Below are positions 1 through 9,757 of a stretch of DNA of 52,500 nt, in pieces. The stretch covers positions 414,623 to 467,122 of the forward strand of contig CAUYUJ010018649.1 of NCBI GenBank assembly GCA_963575745.1, given 5' to 3'. How positions within the stretch are numbered: the stretch's first letter is position 1; every line of letters starts with the position of its first letter. The DNA is from Prorocentrum cordatum (taxonomy: Eukaryota > Sar > Dinophyceae > Prorocentrales > Prorocentraceae). The position numbers were made by a program, and so were the translations under genes. Below the pieces are notes generated by a model that worked only from the letters and a program-made list of their open reading frames with translations, had not been told where the DNA came from and searched no databases.

Positions 1-795
1 GGGGGGGTCCTTCATAGCTTCCCTGAGTTACGACGCAGGCGGCCAAACGAGGCCCGACAAAGACTGCGCGCGATCGGCGTAGTCGAACAGGGTGCACACA
101 CGCTTGGGCTAACACACGCCCTGAGGACCATCGAATAAGTCCGCGCAGGGCGCCTGCAAGAGAACCACGAACTGGCCCCAGAAGGCCTCCGCATGGACAC
201 GAGGCGGCCTGAAGAGGGACACCACACGGCCCATGAGGGCCCTCAAACGGACCCACGACGGCACCGAAAGATCACCCAGGACGGCCAAGAGAGCCCCCAG
301 AATGCCCAAACAGTGCCAAGAGAGCCCGGGGACAGCCGCGCAGCAGGCGAGGGGGGGCGGCTCCCAGGCTGCCGCGTGCTGATTGCTCGTTCTCGACGCG
401 ATGCTGACTCCCTCGGAGGCCTACGAACCCGCCGAGTGAGTCCTGCAAGGACTGTTCGTCCTTGTCCCCACGATTCCAGCTGGGTTCTGAGGTCCGTCGT
501 GCGCTTCGCCTAGATCGGCTGATCTTGCGAGGGTGGGCTTTGCCGTGCCGCAGAGAGCCTCACTGCGCTCGACACTGCCTATTCATGTGCTGCCCTCTTG
601 CCAAGGCCCTCCGCGGCGTCAGCGCGCGCCCGAAAACAGACCGAGTCGACAGCGAAACATACATCGATCGAAACCGACAGAGGCTGCAAGCAGCCCAGCA
701 GGGGCGAGCGAGCGCATCAACCGACGCAGCCAAACCGAGCGAATGCAGCCGACTGCGGAACAACGTGACCGACCAAACCTCGGCGACCCAGGCTA
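1..795. other. No gene seen; CCCAAGA-rich sequence
   Basis: No reading frame here has protein-like composition. From about 240 to 340 the text is built from short variations of GGCCCAAGAG, a compositional theme that returns at 34290-34400 and 43680-43770. The rest is GC-rich sequence in which I see nothing specific. Confidence 0.5.
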
Positions 796-960
796 GGGAA
801 ACCAAGAGGTACCGATACTGCTACTCCCCGGACCTCTTCCGGGGTGCGTCCTGACCAGGATTCCGAGGCGAATCCAGCGGTGGCGACGAGGGCCGCCCAG
901 GAGGCCCAAGATGGGGAAAACTAGGGAAGGGTAGAGGTATACCGTACCGTTCCCTCCTCT
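796..960. repeat. Dispersed repeat family H, copy 1
   Basis: About 165 bp matching 2743-2905 and 48146-48285. Shared landmarks in order are ACCRATACTGCT-like text, a CCCC-GACCTCT block, a TTCTGACCAGGA-like block, GGCGACGAGGGC, and a terminal AAGGGTA...GTACCTTC-like block. The two ends are roughly inverted (GGTACCGATACTG against a right end that reads GGTACGGTATACC in reverse), so it is probably a short inverted-repeat element. Confidence 0.6.
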
Positions 961-1256
961 GACATGCTTGCCCTTCTCTTCGCCCAGGCTCTCGACGTCG
1001 TGATTTTCTCGCCGCGAGGGGGGGAAATGAGAAGGAGAAGACCCTCTCACAAGGCGGCGGGACTTCTCAGAAGCCCTTGCGCCTCCTGAGAAGTCTTCTG
1101 TGATTTGGGGGGAGGCTTAGCAAACTTCTGAGAGGGCCGGGGGACTTCCGAGCCTTTTGAGAAGGCCCGCCCCTTCTCACTTCCCCCCCTCGCTCGCCGC
1201 CGATCCCCAGGAAGTCTATGGACCCCCTCCCGGGGACGTCCTGGGCCGTTGCTGAC
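961..1256. other. No gene seen; small self-complementary blocks
   Basis: Contains repeated CTTCTCAGAAG / CTTCTGAGAG / TTTTGAGAAGG pieces between 1060 and 1175 that can pair locally. No coding evidence on either strand. Confidence 0.4.
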
Positions 1257-1410
1257 GGGGCCCAAGGACACACAAATAAATACACACATAACAGGATTCT
1301 CCAGACTTTTCCTTACTTTCTGGGCTTTTGCCTTCCCCCCCACCTCCCAAATTTACCCATATTTTCTAGGGAATCGACGATTCATTGTGTCTGCGCTTTT
1401 TCTTCCCTCC
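1257..1410 (+). repeat. Dispersed repeat family A, copy 1
   Basis: About 150 bp beginning GGGGCCCAAGGACACACA, then AAATACACAC, ACAGGATTC, TTGCCTTCCCCCCCAC and ending GGGAATCGACGATTCATTG plus TGTCTG. Three more copies in the same orientation lie at 15403-15558, 48763-48920 and 49359-49493. It has no obvious terminal inverted repeats, which suggests a SINE-like or otherwise oriented unit. Confidence 0.75.
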
Positions 1411-1551
1411 CGAGTTGCGTGGGGGGGCCCCCCGGGGCCCAGCACGGGCCCCCGAGAGGCCGCAACGCGCCGAAGGCCTGCCGTCGCCTCTCTGTCCGAT
1501 CTCACGGCGCGGGGGTGCCAGGGCATCTCCTGGCGGCGCGAACAGACCGAC

Positions 1552-1603
1552 TGCAGTCGGACTTGATTGGCGAGGACACGCGAGAGGACGAAAGACCCTT
1601 TTC
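1552..1603 (+). repeat. Local repeat unit X, copy 1
   Basis: The sequence from CAGTCGGACTTGATTGG through GAGGACACGCGAGAGGAC recurs at about 1770-1841 and 2050-2129. The later two copies also share the following CCGAGGGGCACACTGCCAT block. Confidence 0.6.
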
Positions 1604-1610
1604 GGCGATG

Positions 1611-1769
1611 GGCAAACCTCCCTTTAGTAAACCTCCCCTTAGTGAAAACGGCCTGGGGCCGAAACCGACGGACCTGGACCCGCAGAAATGACGGCCGCGA
1701 CGCCCCCTCGCGCACCGAAAACGGCCAATTCCTCAATCGACGTGTCAGAGTAGGAGGTCTGTCCACCCC
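1611..1769 (+). mobile_element. Short insertion, family G copy 1, with 5-bp duplication
   Basis: A 159-bp unit running from GGCAAACCTCCCTTTAGTAA to GGTCTGTCCACCCC. It is nearly 90% identical by eye to 46421-46579. The pentamer CGATG flanks it on both sides (1606-1610 and 1770-1774), consistent with a target duplication. No coding capacity is evident. Confidence 0.6.
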
Positions 1770-1841
1770 CGATGATTGGAGAGGACACGCGAGAGGACAA
1801 CATACCCTTTCCGAGGGGCACACTGCCATGGGAATGCAGGA
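1770..1841 (+). repeat. Local repeat unit X, copy 2
   Basis: Carries GAGGACACGCGAGAGGAC, then CCGAGGGGCACACTGCCAT and GGAATGCAGG. It sits directly against the left arm of the palindrome at 1842-2043. Confidence 0.6.
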
Positions 1842-2043
1842 GGCCTCCTAGATGGGGTCCGAGTAGATGGGGTCGGAGGATAAAGCATCGCCGATGCATC
1901 GGCGATGCGACGGCGGCGTCGGCGATGCATCGGCGACGTCGGCGTGGAGAAAATCGGGCCCCACATCGAGCCGCATCGCCGATGCATCGGCGATGCGGTG
2001 CAATCCTCCGACCCCATCTGCTCCGACCCCATCTAGGAGGCCT
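1842..2043. mobile_element. Inverted-repeat element with nested GCATCGCCGATGC motifs
   Basis: The 40-bp left arm starts AGGCCTCCTAGATGGGGTC and carries two tandem AGATGGGGTCSGAG units. The right arm, read on the other strand, matches about 38 of 40 positions. The interior has two copies of a palindromic GCATCGCCGATGC / GCATCGGCGATGC block. It is flanked on both sides by local repeat unit X, so it may have inserted between duplicated flanks. No protein is encoded. Confidence 0.65.
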
Positions 2044-2049
2044 AGACTA

Positions 2050-2129
2050 CAGTCGGACTTGATTGGAGAGGACACGCGAGAGGACAAAAGACCCTTTCCG
2101 AGGGGCACACTGCCATAGGAATGCAGGAG
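2050..2129 (+). repeat. Local repeat unit X, copy 3
   Basis: Repeats the text of 1770-1841 with few changes, preceded by CAGTCGGACTTGATTGG as in copy 1. Confidence 0.6.
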
Positions 2130-2197
2130 GCATGGGTCGCGAGACACAGGACACAAGGGTACCCTTGATTTGGCAGGGCGGACCTACTAGTCCGGGC

Positions 2198-2362
2198 CGA
2201 CTGTAAGAGTGACCTTCGGTACGTGACTTTTTGTTGGGGACCGCGGGGGGACCAAGCACGAGCGCGCAAGACGCTACCACAGCATCGCGTTCGGCGATCG
2301 GGGGTCCCCATTGGGCCGCATCAAGGGTCACACCGGCGAAAGGTCACTCTTACGTACAGTCG
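2198..2362. mobile_element. MITE-like inverted-repeat element
   Basis: The left end reads CGACTGTAAGAGTGACCTTC. The right end, read on the minus strand, is CGACTGTACGTAAGAGTGAC followed by CTTTCG, so the termini pair over about 22 bp with one short insertion. Only this copy is seen in the window. Confidence 0.5.
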
Positions 2363-2541
2363 AACAGAAGGAGGTCATCAGGGGGAGGGGGGCAAGGCTT
2401 CTGACAAAGAGGCAGGCTGTTTCGCAGAAGGCGCCGGCCCGACATCTGTAGCCAAGGCCCGCGCCTTCAAAGAAGCGGGCTGCTTCAAAAACACCTTTTC
2501 CCCTTTTCCCCTGTTTACCTCTGTTGGGGACCTACTGCCAC

Positions 2542-2717
2542 AGGTCAATGCAAATCCAGGCCAGTCGAGTTGTGGAAAATCCTGCAAGAATCAGCAGAAC
2601 CCTGCAGGATCCTGCGCGCCAGCCCGGGTCAGTGCAGCCCTGGCTTTGCAGGATCATGCAAGTTCGGGTGCTCTGACTACCCCCCGTTTGCATCGACACC
2701 CATGTCAAGGCTCCTGG
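2542..2717. repeat. Dispersed repeat family I, copy 1
   Basis: Shares CAGGATCCTGC, CCGGGTCAG and a CCCCCGTTTGCATYGAC / TCAAGGCTCC ending with 15990-16219. Confidence 0.55.
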
Positions 2718-2742
2718 CTCTGCGCTGCGCACCGCTAGCGCT

Positions 2743-2905
2743 GGGGAAACCAAAAGGTACCCACACAGCTTCTTCCTGGACCTCTCCCGTTTTGCGTTCT
2801 GACGAAAATTCCGAGGCAAATCTGGTGGTGGCCACGAGGGCGGGCCCGATAACGGGGAAAGAACGGTGGAAGGGTATCAGTATATGTACCTTCTCCTCCT
2901 CCGAC
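2743..2905. repeat. Dispersed repeat family H, copy 2
   Basis: Follows the family H landmarks: AACCAAAAGGTACC, GACCTCTCCCG, a TTCTGACGAAAATTCCGAGG block, GGCCACGAGGGC, and ATGTACCTTCTCC at the right end. It is more diverged than the other two copies. Confidence 0.5.
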
Positions 2906-5032
2906 CTGCACCCCTATGCGCGTGGCCAAGCTTCCCGGGACCGCGGCACGACTGCAGACACAGCTGCGCCGTGGCCCAGAGATCGGCCTGAAACAATGGT
3001 TTCCGTCCTCGTGGTGAGTTCGTGCCCACTCGCTTCGTCTTCAGTCCGCCCTTGCTGCAAAACGGGATCGGAACGAAACCAGCCCACGAAATCGCCAAAA
3101 CACCGTTTTTGAGCAGGGACCGACCGTCATGGCATTCCTATAGTCACCTTGAAGTGTTTGTAGAACCCAAAAATGCTCCAAGAGCCAAAACAATGTTCTT
3201 AAAAAGTAAACCCGATGTGTGAAAAACAAAACAGACTCCGCCAGAAATGTTCTAAGACCAGTTCGTGGAAACCACAAAGGGTTCCTAAAACATTGTGTGG
3301 TAGGGCTACAGGCGAGCCAGGACGCTTCGCCACTGCTTGACGTTTGGGTCGCCCCGTGCCTTGGCCTGCCCCCCGGCGCGTGCTCCCACCGGCCCTCCCC
3401 CCTCCCCCCCCGAGGCACCGAGCCCGTAGGCGCCGAGCTTGCCGACGGCGGACCACACGGCAGGCCACGACAGCGACATGGCGCCCCCCCCCCCCTGCGA
3501 GGCTCCGAGGCTGCAGGGCCCAGGAAGGGATCCGTTTCGACGGTGGGGTTGTTTTTGTCCACCACCGCCTCCCCCTCCTCCCTCCTCGTCCACATCCCCT
3601 CATCCTCCACCTCCTTCCCCCTCCAATTTCTGGTGGCGGTGGTGGAAGACAGGCCCACCATCCGATGCGCCCAGATCCACGGCGCCGTAAGCAAAACGAT
3701 GGACGGATCTGTTTTGATATCTCGGGCTTCCCGGTGCCCATCTTGGCGGCGGACGCGGGGGGTATGAGGGAGGGGGGGTTACGAGGCTGTCTTTCAGAAG
3801 CTGCCAGCCATACCACGTTCAATGCAAAAGCCATCCGATCAACAACAAAATGCAAAGGCAACGCATCGGACAACCCCGGCAACCCGTGCTGATGAATGGC
3901 GACAGGGCGACCTACCCTTGGACAGCCCCTTTGACAACCGAGCGGGGGTTTGGACACCCCCTTTTGGACAAAACCCCCCCCGGTTTCTCCCATAAGATCT
4001 TCAAACTAGTAGCTCAGTGGAACAGCAGATGGCGCAAGCGTTGAAATGGGGAGGCTACAGGAGTACGAAGACGAAGAAAGCGCGGGACGACGTGGGAGAA
4101 ACATCGAACACGGGCTGGCCTGCTTCCGACGAGGGTGAGGGAGGAGAAACAAGAAAAATCATAAGAAAAGCAAGAATCATCGCCACCGAAAACCTTCCGA
4201 AAAATGGAACGACCCTTTTTGCGGTGACCCGCTCGAGCGTCGTCAAGTGTCGCACGACGCTCAGGCGTGCCACCGCCCAGGGGTGATCCTCCGCCCCAAA
4301 AGGGTTCTCACCGGCGGTGGTTGCTATTTTCCCCCCTGGTTGACGACAAGCACATGAGCACAACTGGCGCCGCAATGCCGCCTCACGGCTGTCATGCGCA
4401 CTCTATCCAGCCAGACGTGCGGCGTGGCGTCGCCTGATATGTGTTTGGTTCCTGCTCCCAAGAGAACGCCCGTTATCATCAGACGTGTCCTTTCGCCTCT
4501 TCTTACGGTCCCCTGCTACCCTCTCCTCATCCTGCAGAGTTCCGATTTGTTCCTCGGCGCCCCCCGGTCCTCCCTCCCATCGATGTCCCTTTGTCTGCGC
4601 GCGCTCCCCTGTCGCGACACGTCGCGTGCGCTCCCCTCTTGCGTGGACTGGCGGAGAGGCGAACAGGCACACGACCACCCAAGATCGGAGTGCGCAGGGG
4701 GGGCGACACAGGGAACACCAGCCCAAAAGTAATTACCCCGACGACGTACCCAAACTGTGCGCAAAACGTTGCCATGAAAGCTGGGTGAGTCTTTATAGCG
4801 CGTGAAAGCGTGGCAAGGAAGGATGACAAGTCGGCGGAAAAACGCAGGCATGTCACCTTCGGGTCGTGCTCTGGCAGCGGCAAAGGGGACAGGGCAGCTG
4901 GAAGAATGGCAGTTGGAGGAGGGAGCGACGACGAGAGGAGAGCAGAGGGAGGAGAGAGATATGTTTTTGAGGCGCGCCAGCTAACAGGCGCAGTCAGCGC
5001 AAGAACAGCGCAAGGTTGGAATCCCCTGCCAG
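2906..5032. other. No convincing gene; C-rich tracts and AT-richer patch
   Basis: The stretch 3360-3640 is C/G-rich low complexity that opens long frames in several phases without protein-like content. The AT-richer patch 3130-3300 has a small inverted pair (ACAATGTTCTTA and CTAAAACATTGT). Frames at 4017-4286 and 4055-4375 oppose each other and neither is persuasive. Confidence 0.45.
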
Positions 5033-6026
5033 CTACTGCGCGTCTTCCCGACATTTTTGAACGCGGGAGCTATAAGCATGCAGGCTCGCCGCAAGGTGCG
5101 CGAGCGGCCCGCCGGACAGGAACTACTGCCCTGGGTCCTGGATCATCATGGCACTGTCAACCGCGGTGGCCCTGGAGAGCATCGCGTAAAAGATGCATCC
5201 CCCGGCCGTCCTGGTCTCGTCGTCTTTGCACCCGGCGCCGACGATGACTCCGCGACGCATGGTCCGGCCCTGACAGGCCGTGGAGGTCAGGACTTGGGAG
5301 CGGGAGATCCAGGGGCGAGCGCGCGTAACCTTACGCTTGCGAAACATGAAAGGACTCGAGCTCCGCGGCCCGATGAACACCAATCGGGCTGCGTCGGAGG
5401 CGCCGACGTCGCCGCTGTGCTCAGCGAGCTTGTTGCCGAAGGCGGGGGCATTGTACTTGTCCACGCGAACCCAAACGCCGAAAAGCAAGTACCGCAGGTA
5501 CGCCGGGCGACTCGATTCTTTCGCCGACCGCACCACCGCCTCGTCCAGGGGGGTGATAGCTACGCTCACGACCTCGCCCTCGGCGTTCTTGACAAGACCC
5601 CTGTCGAGGTCCAAGTGTTCCAGCAAGGGAATCCGCATGCCTGTGCGCAGGGAAGCATTCCTTGCACGCCGACCGTTACGCTCGGGCTGACCTAGTTCAT
5701 GAACTTCGCGGCCAGGTCCACGGGGAGCGCGGGCGAGGACGATTCGGCGGCCTGGACGAGGTTGAGCACCTGGCGGAAGGACTTGACATATTTCATCGCT
5801 CGCATCATCATCCATCGAGCGACGGCGTCCCAAAACCAGGCGATCATGTGCCCCGTCTGCATCCTCGCCTCGCGAAGGAGCAAGTCATTATTTTTCGCCT
5901 GGATAAGGTGCAAGGTCTACGCGATCTTGTCCGGAACCTTGCCCCACTTCGGCTTGCGCATGAAGTTCATGAGGTCAACGAAACCGACATCTTTCAAACA
6001 ACTCATTGCCTGGAGCTCGGATCACA
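5033..6026 (-). pseudogene. Decayed PIF1-like helicase C-terminal fragment
   Basis: Read on the minus strand, the open part from about 5640 to 5123 resembles the end of a PIF1-type DNA helicase. GLVKNAEGEVVSV looks like the GLVNG-x-G-V segment, VLTSTACQGRTMRRGVIVGA matches the helicase motif in which a QG pair is followed by T and a hydrophobic strand, and FYAMLSRATAVDSAMMI corresponds to the terminal ALSR motif. PIF1 helicases unwind DNA, and this family is abundant in eukaryotic mobile elements such as Helitrons. The ATPase motifs (Walker A and B) are not present. Upstream in a different frame is coding-like text (MSCLKDVGFVDLMNFMRKPK, then TLHLIQAKNNDLLLREARMQ). In-frame TAG stops lie at 5917-5919, about 5697 and about 5120, and coding-like text continues after each. 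I call it a pseudogene. A spliced gene with retained introns is less likely. Confidence 0.6.
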
Positions 6027-6038
6027 GGGATGCGCCCT

Positions 6039-6385
6039 TGTTAGTGGCGACATGTTCGCTGATCGTAGACCCCAGGGATGACGGGGTCCCGCACTGATCT
6101 GCTTAGCACCGCACTAAGCTAGCCCTCCAAGCAACCCTCGAAAGTGGCGACAATTTCGCGGACCGCAGCCCCCCTTGGAACGCGAAGTCCCGCTTTGATC
6201 TGCTTAGCACCGCACTAGCAGGCCCCCCCAGCAGCCCTCGAAAGTGGCGACAGTTTCGCGGACCGCAGCCCCCCAGGGAATGCGAGGTCCCGCTCTGATC
6301 TGCTTAACACCGCCCTAAGCTGGCACCCCCAGCAGCCCTCGAAAGTGGCGACAGTTCCGCAGGGACCCCCAGGGTTGGCAAAGTC
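6039..6385. repeat. Tandem repeat, about 100-bp unit, 3.5 copies
   Basis: Units begin near 6039, 6140, 6240 and 6340. Each carries AGTGGCGACARTTTCGC, GACCGCAGCCCCCC, CGCTYTGATCTGCTTARCAC and AGCAGCCCTCG. The last copy is truncated, and the first is the most diverged and abuts the 5' side of the helicase relic. Confidence 0.8.
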
Positions 6386-6409
6386 AGAGGCAAGCACGAG
6401 AGAAGCCAA

Positions 6410-6467
6410 GAGAGAAAAAGAGAGAGAGAGAGAGAGGGAAGGAGAGAGAGAGAGAGAGAGAGAACAA
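6410..6467. repeat. GA microsatellite
   Basis: An interrupted (GA)n run of about 50 bp. A second (GA)n run of about 24 bp lies at 6769-6792, just beyond a hairpin element. Confidence 0.9.
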
Positions 6468-6635
6468 AAATAACAAAAAAACACGAGGGAGGCGGAAGGG
6501 GGAAGAACGCGCGAGAAATGCTCTTCTCAAAACGAGTACCCAGCCAAAGGAGGGTTGGGAATAAAGCAAAAGGCAAGGGCAGGATGAGGCAGGAGGAGGG
6601 AGGCGGAACAAAAAGTGACATAAACATAAGAAATC

Positions 6636-6754
6636 GGAGGTCCGCGCGGATTTCTCGGATCGGCGCTGGGCCCCCCCGGCGGCGCCTCCGGCGCCAATCC
6701 GCGCGCCAGGGAGGGGGGTCCAGCGCCAATCCGAGAAATCTGCGCGGACCTCCG
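6636..6754. mobile_element. Hairpin element, family B copy 1
   Basis: The left arm GGAGGTCCGCGCGGATTTCT pairs with the right arm, which reads CGGAGGTCCGCGCAGATTTC on the minus strand. Pairing continues to GGATCGGCGCTGG / GGATTGGCGCTGG. The centre is GGCGGCGCCTCCGGCGCC. The preceding GACATAAACATAAGAAATC is conserved at 48301-48324, so the unit may extend left to about 6615. Other copies are at 47928-48052, 48325-48456 and a half copy at 49300-49354. Confidence 0.75.
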
Positions 6755-6837
6755 AACCGTTGGGGCCTGAGAGAGAGAGAGAGAGAGAGAGAGCAAGGCG
6801 AGAGCATCAGCACGCTGGGAGTCTCCGCCAACTGGAT

Positions 6838-7668
6838 CAGATGTATATAACATGTGGCTACTGCATCCCACTAAAAGCAGGATTGAATGTGGACTCCTTG
6901 ACCAACAGCCGATTACTACATCAAGCGAAAACTTGGCAGAAGCTCTCAAGACACTACGCAAGGACAACGCACGGCATGCATGAACGGGTTCAGGGCAGCC
7001 GCTAAGATGTAGGGGTACGCGCAGACGCACACATTCACGGATGAGCACGGCATGATATCGACCGACAGGATCGACATTTGTTTCTTGGTGAGGCTCCGTA
7101 GGCTTCATTTTCTGCTGCGTCTGCTGTTGCATATTCCTGTTGCCATGTGTGCTCTGGTCGACCCCGTGTTACCGTATGTAGGAGGCTCGGGCGCACTCAC
7201 CGTGGAGGATCTAGAATGGCTGAGCAGTGCCTGTGTAACATGTGGCTGGCCTGTGGAGGGTACCCTCACGGAGTGGCCCCAGGCCATGAGAGGTAGATCT
7301 CGAAGTTGTCGGTCACAATTGAGGCTAACTTAGAACCGTCGTAAGTCACGGCAATTGGACATGTATCGTTTGAAAAACTTGGCAGTGTCGTTTCGAGTTT
7401 GTCTCTCTCCCCCAGTACCCTCTCCCCCGGTGCCCAAGTATGCCTGTTAAGAGCGCGGCCACCTTAGTAACGCGGCCACGGCTTGGAAACACCAAGTGTC
7501 ACCAGCGGACCCAGGAAGGCTTCCAGCCAGTACGCATGCCAGCAAATCGGAATGCGAAATGTGTTCGCAGAGGTTCAGCACCATCAGTTGTCTCATAGAT
7601 CACCTGATCTGGCGTAGCATATCATGTTTGCCAGCGCTGCGTGAGAATTTGACTACCATGTCTGAGGA
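6838..7668. other. Possible weak exon, otherwise empty
   Basis: On the plus strand, 7150-7330 reads GGSGALTVEDLEWLSSACVT and onward to a stop, which is protein-like. On the minus strand, 6900-7132 is also open with a mixed composition. I cannot choose between them, and no splice sites or homology decide it. Confidence 0.2.
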
Positions 7669-8046
7669 ATGAAGGAAAGAGCAACTGGCAGCACAAGATC
7701 GTCTCTGAGAGAAGAAATCTCAAGAGCCGAGGGCACACGGAGCCAAAAACTCTGGTACCAGTTTGGAAGCCCCCCAGGGTGGACACCAGGTCTCCCCCAA
7801 GAGCTGAAGATGTGCCAGCAGCCTCGAGTTTTTGTGGAGCCTGAGACCAGGGAACCGAATGAAAAAACTGACCATGAAACCGGTGATGTCCGGGACAAAA
7901 ACATGTTTTTGGCAACATGGGAGAGAATATTCCACGACGCTTTCGAAAGCCTGACTCCCAACGGGGTCCAAATTGTTTTCGGGATGATTTTGGGGAATGC
8001 GACTGTGCCGCCTGGCATGACCGAATCCAGAGAGGCTCTGTGGTAG
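7669..8046 (+). CDS. Doubtful open frame, 125 codons
   Basis: The frame has fairly natural composition (for example LATWERIFHDAFESLTPNGV) and ends in TAG just before a second, better frame starting near 8075. The opposite strand is also open here. No family is recognised. It could be an exon of the same plus-strand gene as 8075-8581, or a fortuitous frame. Confidence 0.2.
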   Translation: MKERATGSTRSSLREEISRAEGTRSQKLWYQFGSPPGWTPGLPQELKMCQQPRVFVEPETREPNEKTDHETGDVRDKNMFLATWERIFHDAFESLTPNGVQIVFGMILGNATVPPGMTESREALW

Positions 8047-8074
8047 GAGTGCCCACAGAACTAGGACATGAAAC

Positions 8075-8581
8075 ATGGTCCGAGCCTTGTTGCCGTACTG
8101 CTTCACACCCGTGGGGTACCATGTCAGTGTCCGCAGCAGCAAGCAGTGGAATGTGGCGAACGCATTAAGCTCTTCTTCACCATGTGTTTTGGCACGCGAG
8201 GGTGGATACGAAGGCCGGGCCATTCCAGAGCTCGCCAATCTCGTGTATGGAGCTGGTGCATCACTGTCGAAGATGGGCGGTCCCGTGAGAGAAATTGGTC
8301 TGAACGTCGAACAAGATGCCGCCCTGAGGGGTTACATGCAGAGCTCTCGTGAACAAGCTGCGAGAGCGTTGGCCAGAAAATGTGCCCACGTGCAACGTGA
8401 GTGGGAAGTCCTACACGATATGCTACGCTTCTATTGGCCAGGCGATCCTTACAGAGCTTCTGACGGGTGGGGCGGATGGGAATGGGTGCGTTGGGAATCC
8501 GACTCTGTTCAGCTGCCATGCACCGAAAGCCATGTTGGCTGCCTGATAGAGGAGGTGGAGGCCCATGATGAGTATAGGTAG
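8075..8581 (+). CDS. Hypothetical protein or exon, 168 codons
   Basis: The most protein-like plus-strand frame in the window. It contains IPELANLVYGAGASLSKMGG, then a predicted amphipathic helix around SSREQAARALARKCAHVQRE, then a tryptophan-rich stretch (WGGWEWVRWE) and ends LIEEVEAHDEYR before TAG. I do not recognise a domain. The first ATG at 8075 is not clearly the start: protein-like text begins only near codon 38, so the true left edge may be a splice acceptor. It would be the only plus-strand gene in an otherwise minus-strand block, which lowers my confidence. Confidence 0.35.
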   Translation: MVRALLPYCFTPVGYHVSVRSSKQWNVANALSSSSPCVLAREGGYEGRAIPELANLVYGAGASLSKMGGPVREIGLNVEQDAALRGYMQSSREQAARALARKCAHVQREWEVLHDMLRFYWPGDPYRASDGWGGWEWVRWESDSVQLPCTESHVGCLIEEVEAHDEYR

Positions 8582-9571
8582 CGGAGGGAGTGGACGTCGC
8601 TATCTCGCTGTGCCGCATGCGCGGGACAGCGGTGGGACCTGGGCACCTGTGTTGCCGTGGGGCGGGGTAAGCGGGGGGGGCGATTAATGGCCATCCTGTT
8701 TGCCCTGCCATTCCTAGGGAGGGGGGGGGGGGGGGGGGGGGGGGGAGGATGAGTTTTTTTTTCCGCGCGGGCGAGCATCTATATCCCACACAGGTCCGTA
8801 GTCCGTGATCAGAGGCAGCAGCGCGGCGGCAGGCCATGCCTGCCAACTTCGATATCCGCGCAGGAGGGGGGGGCAGCGGCAGCAGAGGAGCAGCGAAGGG
8901 GAAAGAAAGGACAGGGCACTGGATGCCCGTGCACAACGGGTGGCCGATCTTCGTCCACTCGTGGGAGGTGCCGAGGTACCTCGCGCGCGGGGCGGGGAGG
9001 GGCAGCGCCGCCCGCTACCGATCCTCCCGACCGAGAGTCCTCGGCAGCGGGGGGGCGCACTCGGTGACGGGGGAGGACAGAGTCCATGCCACGCAAGCCT
9101 CGGGCGCTTGCAACCCAGGCCACCGTCACCACGACCCACAACCCAGGCACGAAACACGCCTAGACAAAATCGAGAGGCAGGCGCCCTACCTCCCAGAGAG
9201 GCGCAACGGGCCCAGTTGAACAGGTCGTCGACGGGGCGGGCGGCGGGGGCGGCAGGGAACGGCGGGGCGGGCGCACGCGCGCCCCCGCGCGCACTCCCCC
9301 AGCCAGGCGGGGGCCCAACCCCAGCACCACCAGCGCGCGCAGGGAGGGGCAGGCAGCAGGAGGGCCGAGGGGGCGGGCCGGGAGAAAAGCAAGGGAAAAG
9401 AGGGGATGGCAGGGGCGGGGAAAACCGAGGACCCAACCGCGCCCACCCCGCAGGGAAGGGGCAGCGGCAGAGGCAGGGAGACGGAAGAAAGCAAGCGACA
9501 GGAGAGGCAAGGGAACACTGAGAGGAGCACCAGAGCACACGCGCAAAAGAAGAGAGGAGGCGATCACACTC
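8582..9571. other. No gene seen; poly-G run and GC-rich sequence
   Basis: An almost pure G run lies at about 8716-8746, broken by single A residues. The rest is very GC-rich with long shadow frames rich in R, P, G and A on both strands. The only recognisable item is a 65-bp repeat at 8918-8983. Confidence 0.5.
8918..8983. repeat. 65-bp repeat, also at 9693-9757
   Basis: Both copies read TGCCCGTGCAC or CGCCCGTGCAC, then GTGGCCGATC-TCGTCCAC, then CGTGGG and end CCGAGGTAC. At 9757 the copy is followed directly by the 3' end of the LINE, whereas at 8983 it is followed by unrelated sequence. This copy may therefore be an unoccupied paralogous site. Confidence 0.6.
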
Positions 9572-9692
9572 AGACGACATCACTTCACGTGGTAGCCCGC
9601 CCGATACGCCGCGCCATGAACTGTCGTGCCACAATCATATCACGCATGGCGGCCAGGATCTGCTCGGTGTCCCTCTTACCCTCCGCGCATGT
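9572..9692 (-). mobile_element. Internally deleted LINE copy
   Basis: On the minus strand this 120-bp piece reads RDTEQILAAMRDMI, which matches RDTEKILAAMRDMI of ORF1 at about 14205-14245. It then runs directly in frame into VARQF-ARRIGRAT, which matches the last codons of ORF2 (VARQFRALRIGRANT) at about 9760-9815. The terminal GATGTCGTCTGAGTGT is shared with the long copy. More than 4 kb of interior is missing, so this is a deletion derivative or template-switch product. Confidence 0.7.
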
Positions 9693-9757
9693 ACTGGGCG
9701 CCCGTGCACGCAATGTGGCCGATCGTCGTCCACCCGTGGGGGGAACCGAGGTACACT
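9693..9757. repeat. 65-bp repeat between two LINE copies
   Basis: Second copy of the unit at 8918-8983. It lies between the deleted LINE derivative and the 3' end of the long LINE. It may be the target context or part of an untranslated region. Confidence 0.55.

Noticed and set aside
5057-5695. 212-codon plus-strand frame
   Set aside because: It is the shadow of the helicase relic on the other strand, where recognisable motifs occur.
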